This document shows, piece after piece, positions 63,784 through 64,000 of a stretch of DNA of 64,000 bases. Each line of letters starts with the position of its first letter. The first letter of the stretch is position 1. Source of the stretch: Rhodospirillales bacterium (GTDB lineage: Bacteria; Pseudomonadota; Alphaproteobacteria; Rhodospirillales; Rhodospirillaceae); NCBI GenBank assembly GCA_028278135.1, contig JANQEW010000020.1:1-64000 (forward strand), given 5' to 3'. The position numbers and the translations under genes were made by a program. Below the pieces are notes generated by a model, which was not told the origin of the DNA, ran no database searches, and worked only from the letters and a program-made list of their open reading frames with translations.

Positions 63784-64000
63784 CCCAGCCACAGGTCGAT
63801 GATATGGAAGAGGGCGTCTTAATGCTGAAAGACGTGCAACGGCACTTTCGTCAGGGAACAGGAGTACTGGTAGTCCTCAAGGGCGTCTCGCTCGTCTTGC
63901 GGCCAGGCGAGATTATAGCCTTGGTGGGGCCTTCCGGCGCTGGTAAATCAACTCTACTGCAAATAGCTGGTCTCTTAGAATATGCAAATTCGGGTTTTAT
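63780..64000 (+). CDS. lolD: lipoprotein-releasing ABC ATPase LolD, 5' part
   Basis: 73 codons are visible before the window ends. [73 protein letters not shown] contains the Walker A motif [12 protein letters not shown] and the LolD-type [12 protein letters not shown] start. It energises LolC/E. The start codon overlaps the lolC stop by 4 nt. Confidence 0.95.
   Translation, partial: MTQPQVDDMEEGVLMLKDVQRHFRQGTGVLVVLKGVSLVLRPGEIIALVGPSGAGKSTLLQIAGLLEYANSGF

Overview
The window reads as chromosomal DNA of an alphaproteobacterium, most like the Rhodospirillales: divergent ubiquinol-cytochrome c chaperone and bamE, ihfA, an RNase E with an interrupted S1 domain, short-type ProRS, coq7 beside dsbB and yqaA, RpoH, yejBEF, SRP RNA next to dnaX and ybaB, and proS-lolC-lolD. 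It is gene-dense and almost purely housekeeping. I see no phage, transposase, CRISPR array or defence island. Signs of genome erosion (a decayed recR, a missing lptG between lptF and lptD, operon partners absent, many small tandem duplications between genes) suggest a streamlined or symbiotic lineage. The mix of H+-pyrophosphatase, trehalose synthesis, malonyl-CoA synthetase, Na+-pumping decarboxylase and uroporphyrinogen methyltransferase would suit a chemosynthetic symbiont such as the Paracatenula flatworm symbiont Candidatus Riegeria. That identification is only inference.

Layout. 0-10 kb: initiator tRNA; chaperone and bamE diverging; a minus-strand nusB-thiL-hppA cluster; rne; otsA and an alphaproteobacterial VWA protein. 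10-20 kb: pabB, etfBA, argG, cutA-ihfA-gltX, nadE and a Bax-inhibitor-like membrane protein. 20-28 kb: an unknown protein with malonyl-CoA synthetase, trpBA, speDE, aspS. 28-38 kb: yqaA-dsbB-coq7, rpoH, the yejBEF peptide importer without yejA, queF and tgt (queuosine), dusA. 38-46 kb: purQL, cobA/sumT, lptF-lptD, a class IV aminotransferase (pabC-like). 46-52 kb: a four-gene biotin-dependent, membrane-bound Na+-translocating decarboxylase, a small two-helix membrane protein, guaA. 52-64 kb: a CPA2 K+/H+ antiporter, recR remnant, ybaB, dnaX, SRP RNA, a cytochrome c'-like protein, alaS, proS, lolC and the 5' part of lolD.

How the genes work together. Membrane energetics is prominent: HppA stores PPi energy as a proton gradient, the decarboxylase stores decarboxylation energy as a sodium gradient, a CPA2 antiporter can exchange ions, and ETF feeds electrons to ubiquinone, whose synthesis uses Coq7 and whose downstream complex needs the ubiquinol-cytochrome c chaperone. 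The envelope is represented by BamE, LptF/LptD and LolCD. pabB and pabC serve folate, queF and tgt serve queuosine, purQL and guaA serve purines.

The most notable sequence-level observations are the recR pseudogene at 54.1-54.4 kb, the lptF/lptD 188-bp out-of-frame overlap with no lptG, a 65-bp tandem duplication that changes the reading frame of the RNase E C-terminus, recurrent exact 12-29 bp tandem duplications often at gene starts, a C15 tract in front of alaS, and palindromes at mmdA-mmdD and in front of purQ.
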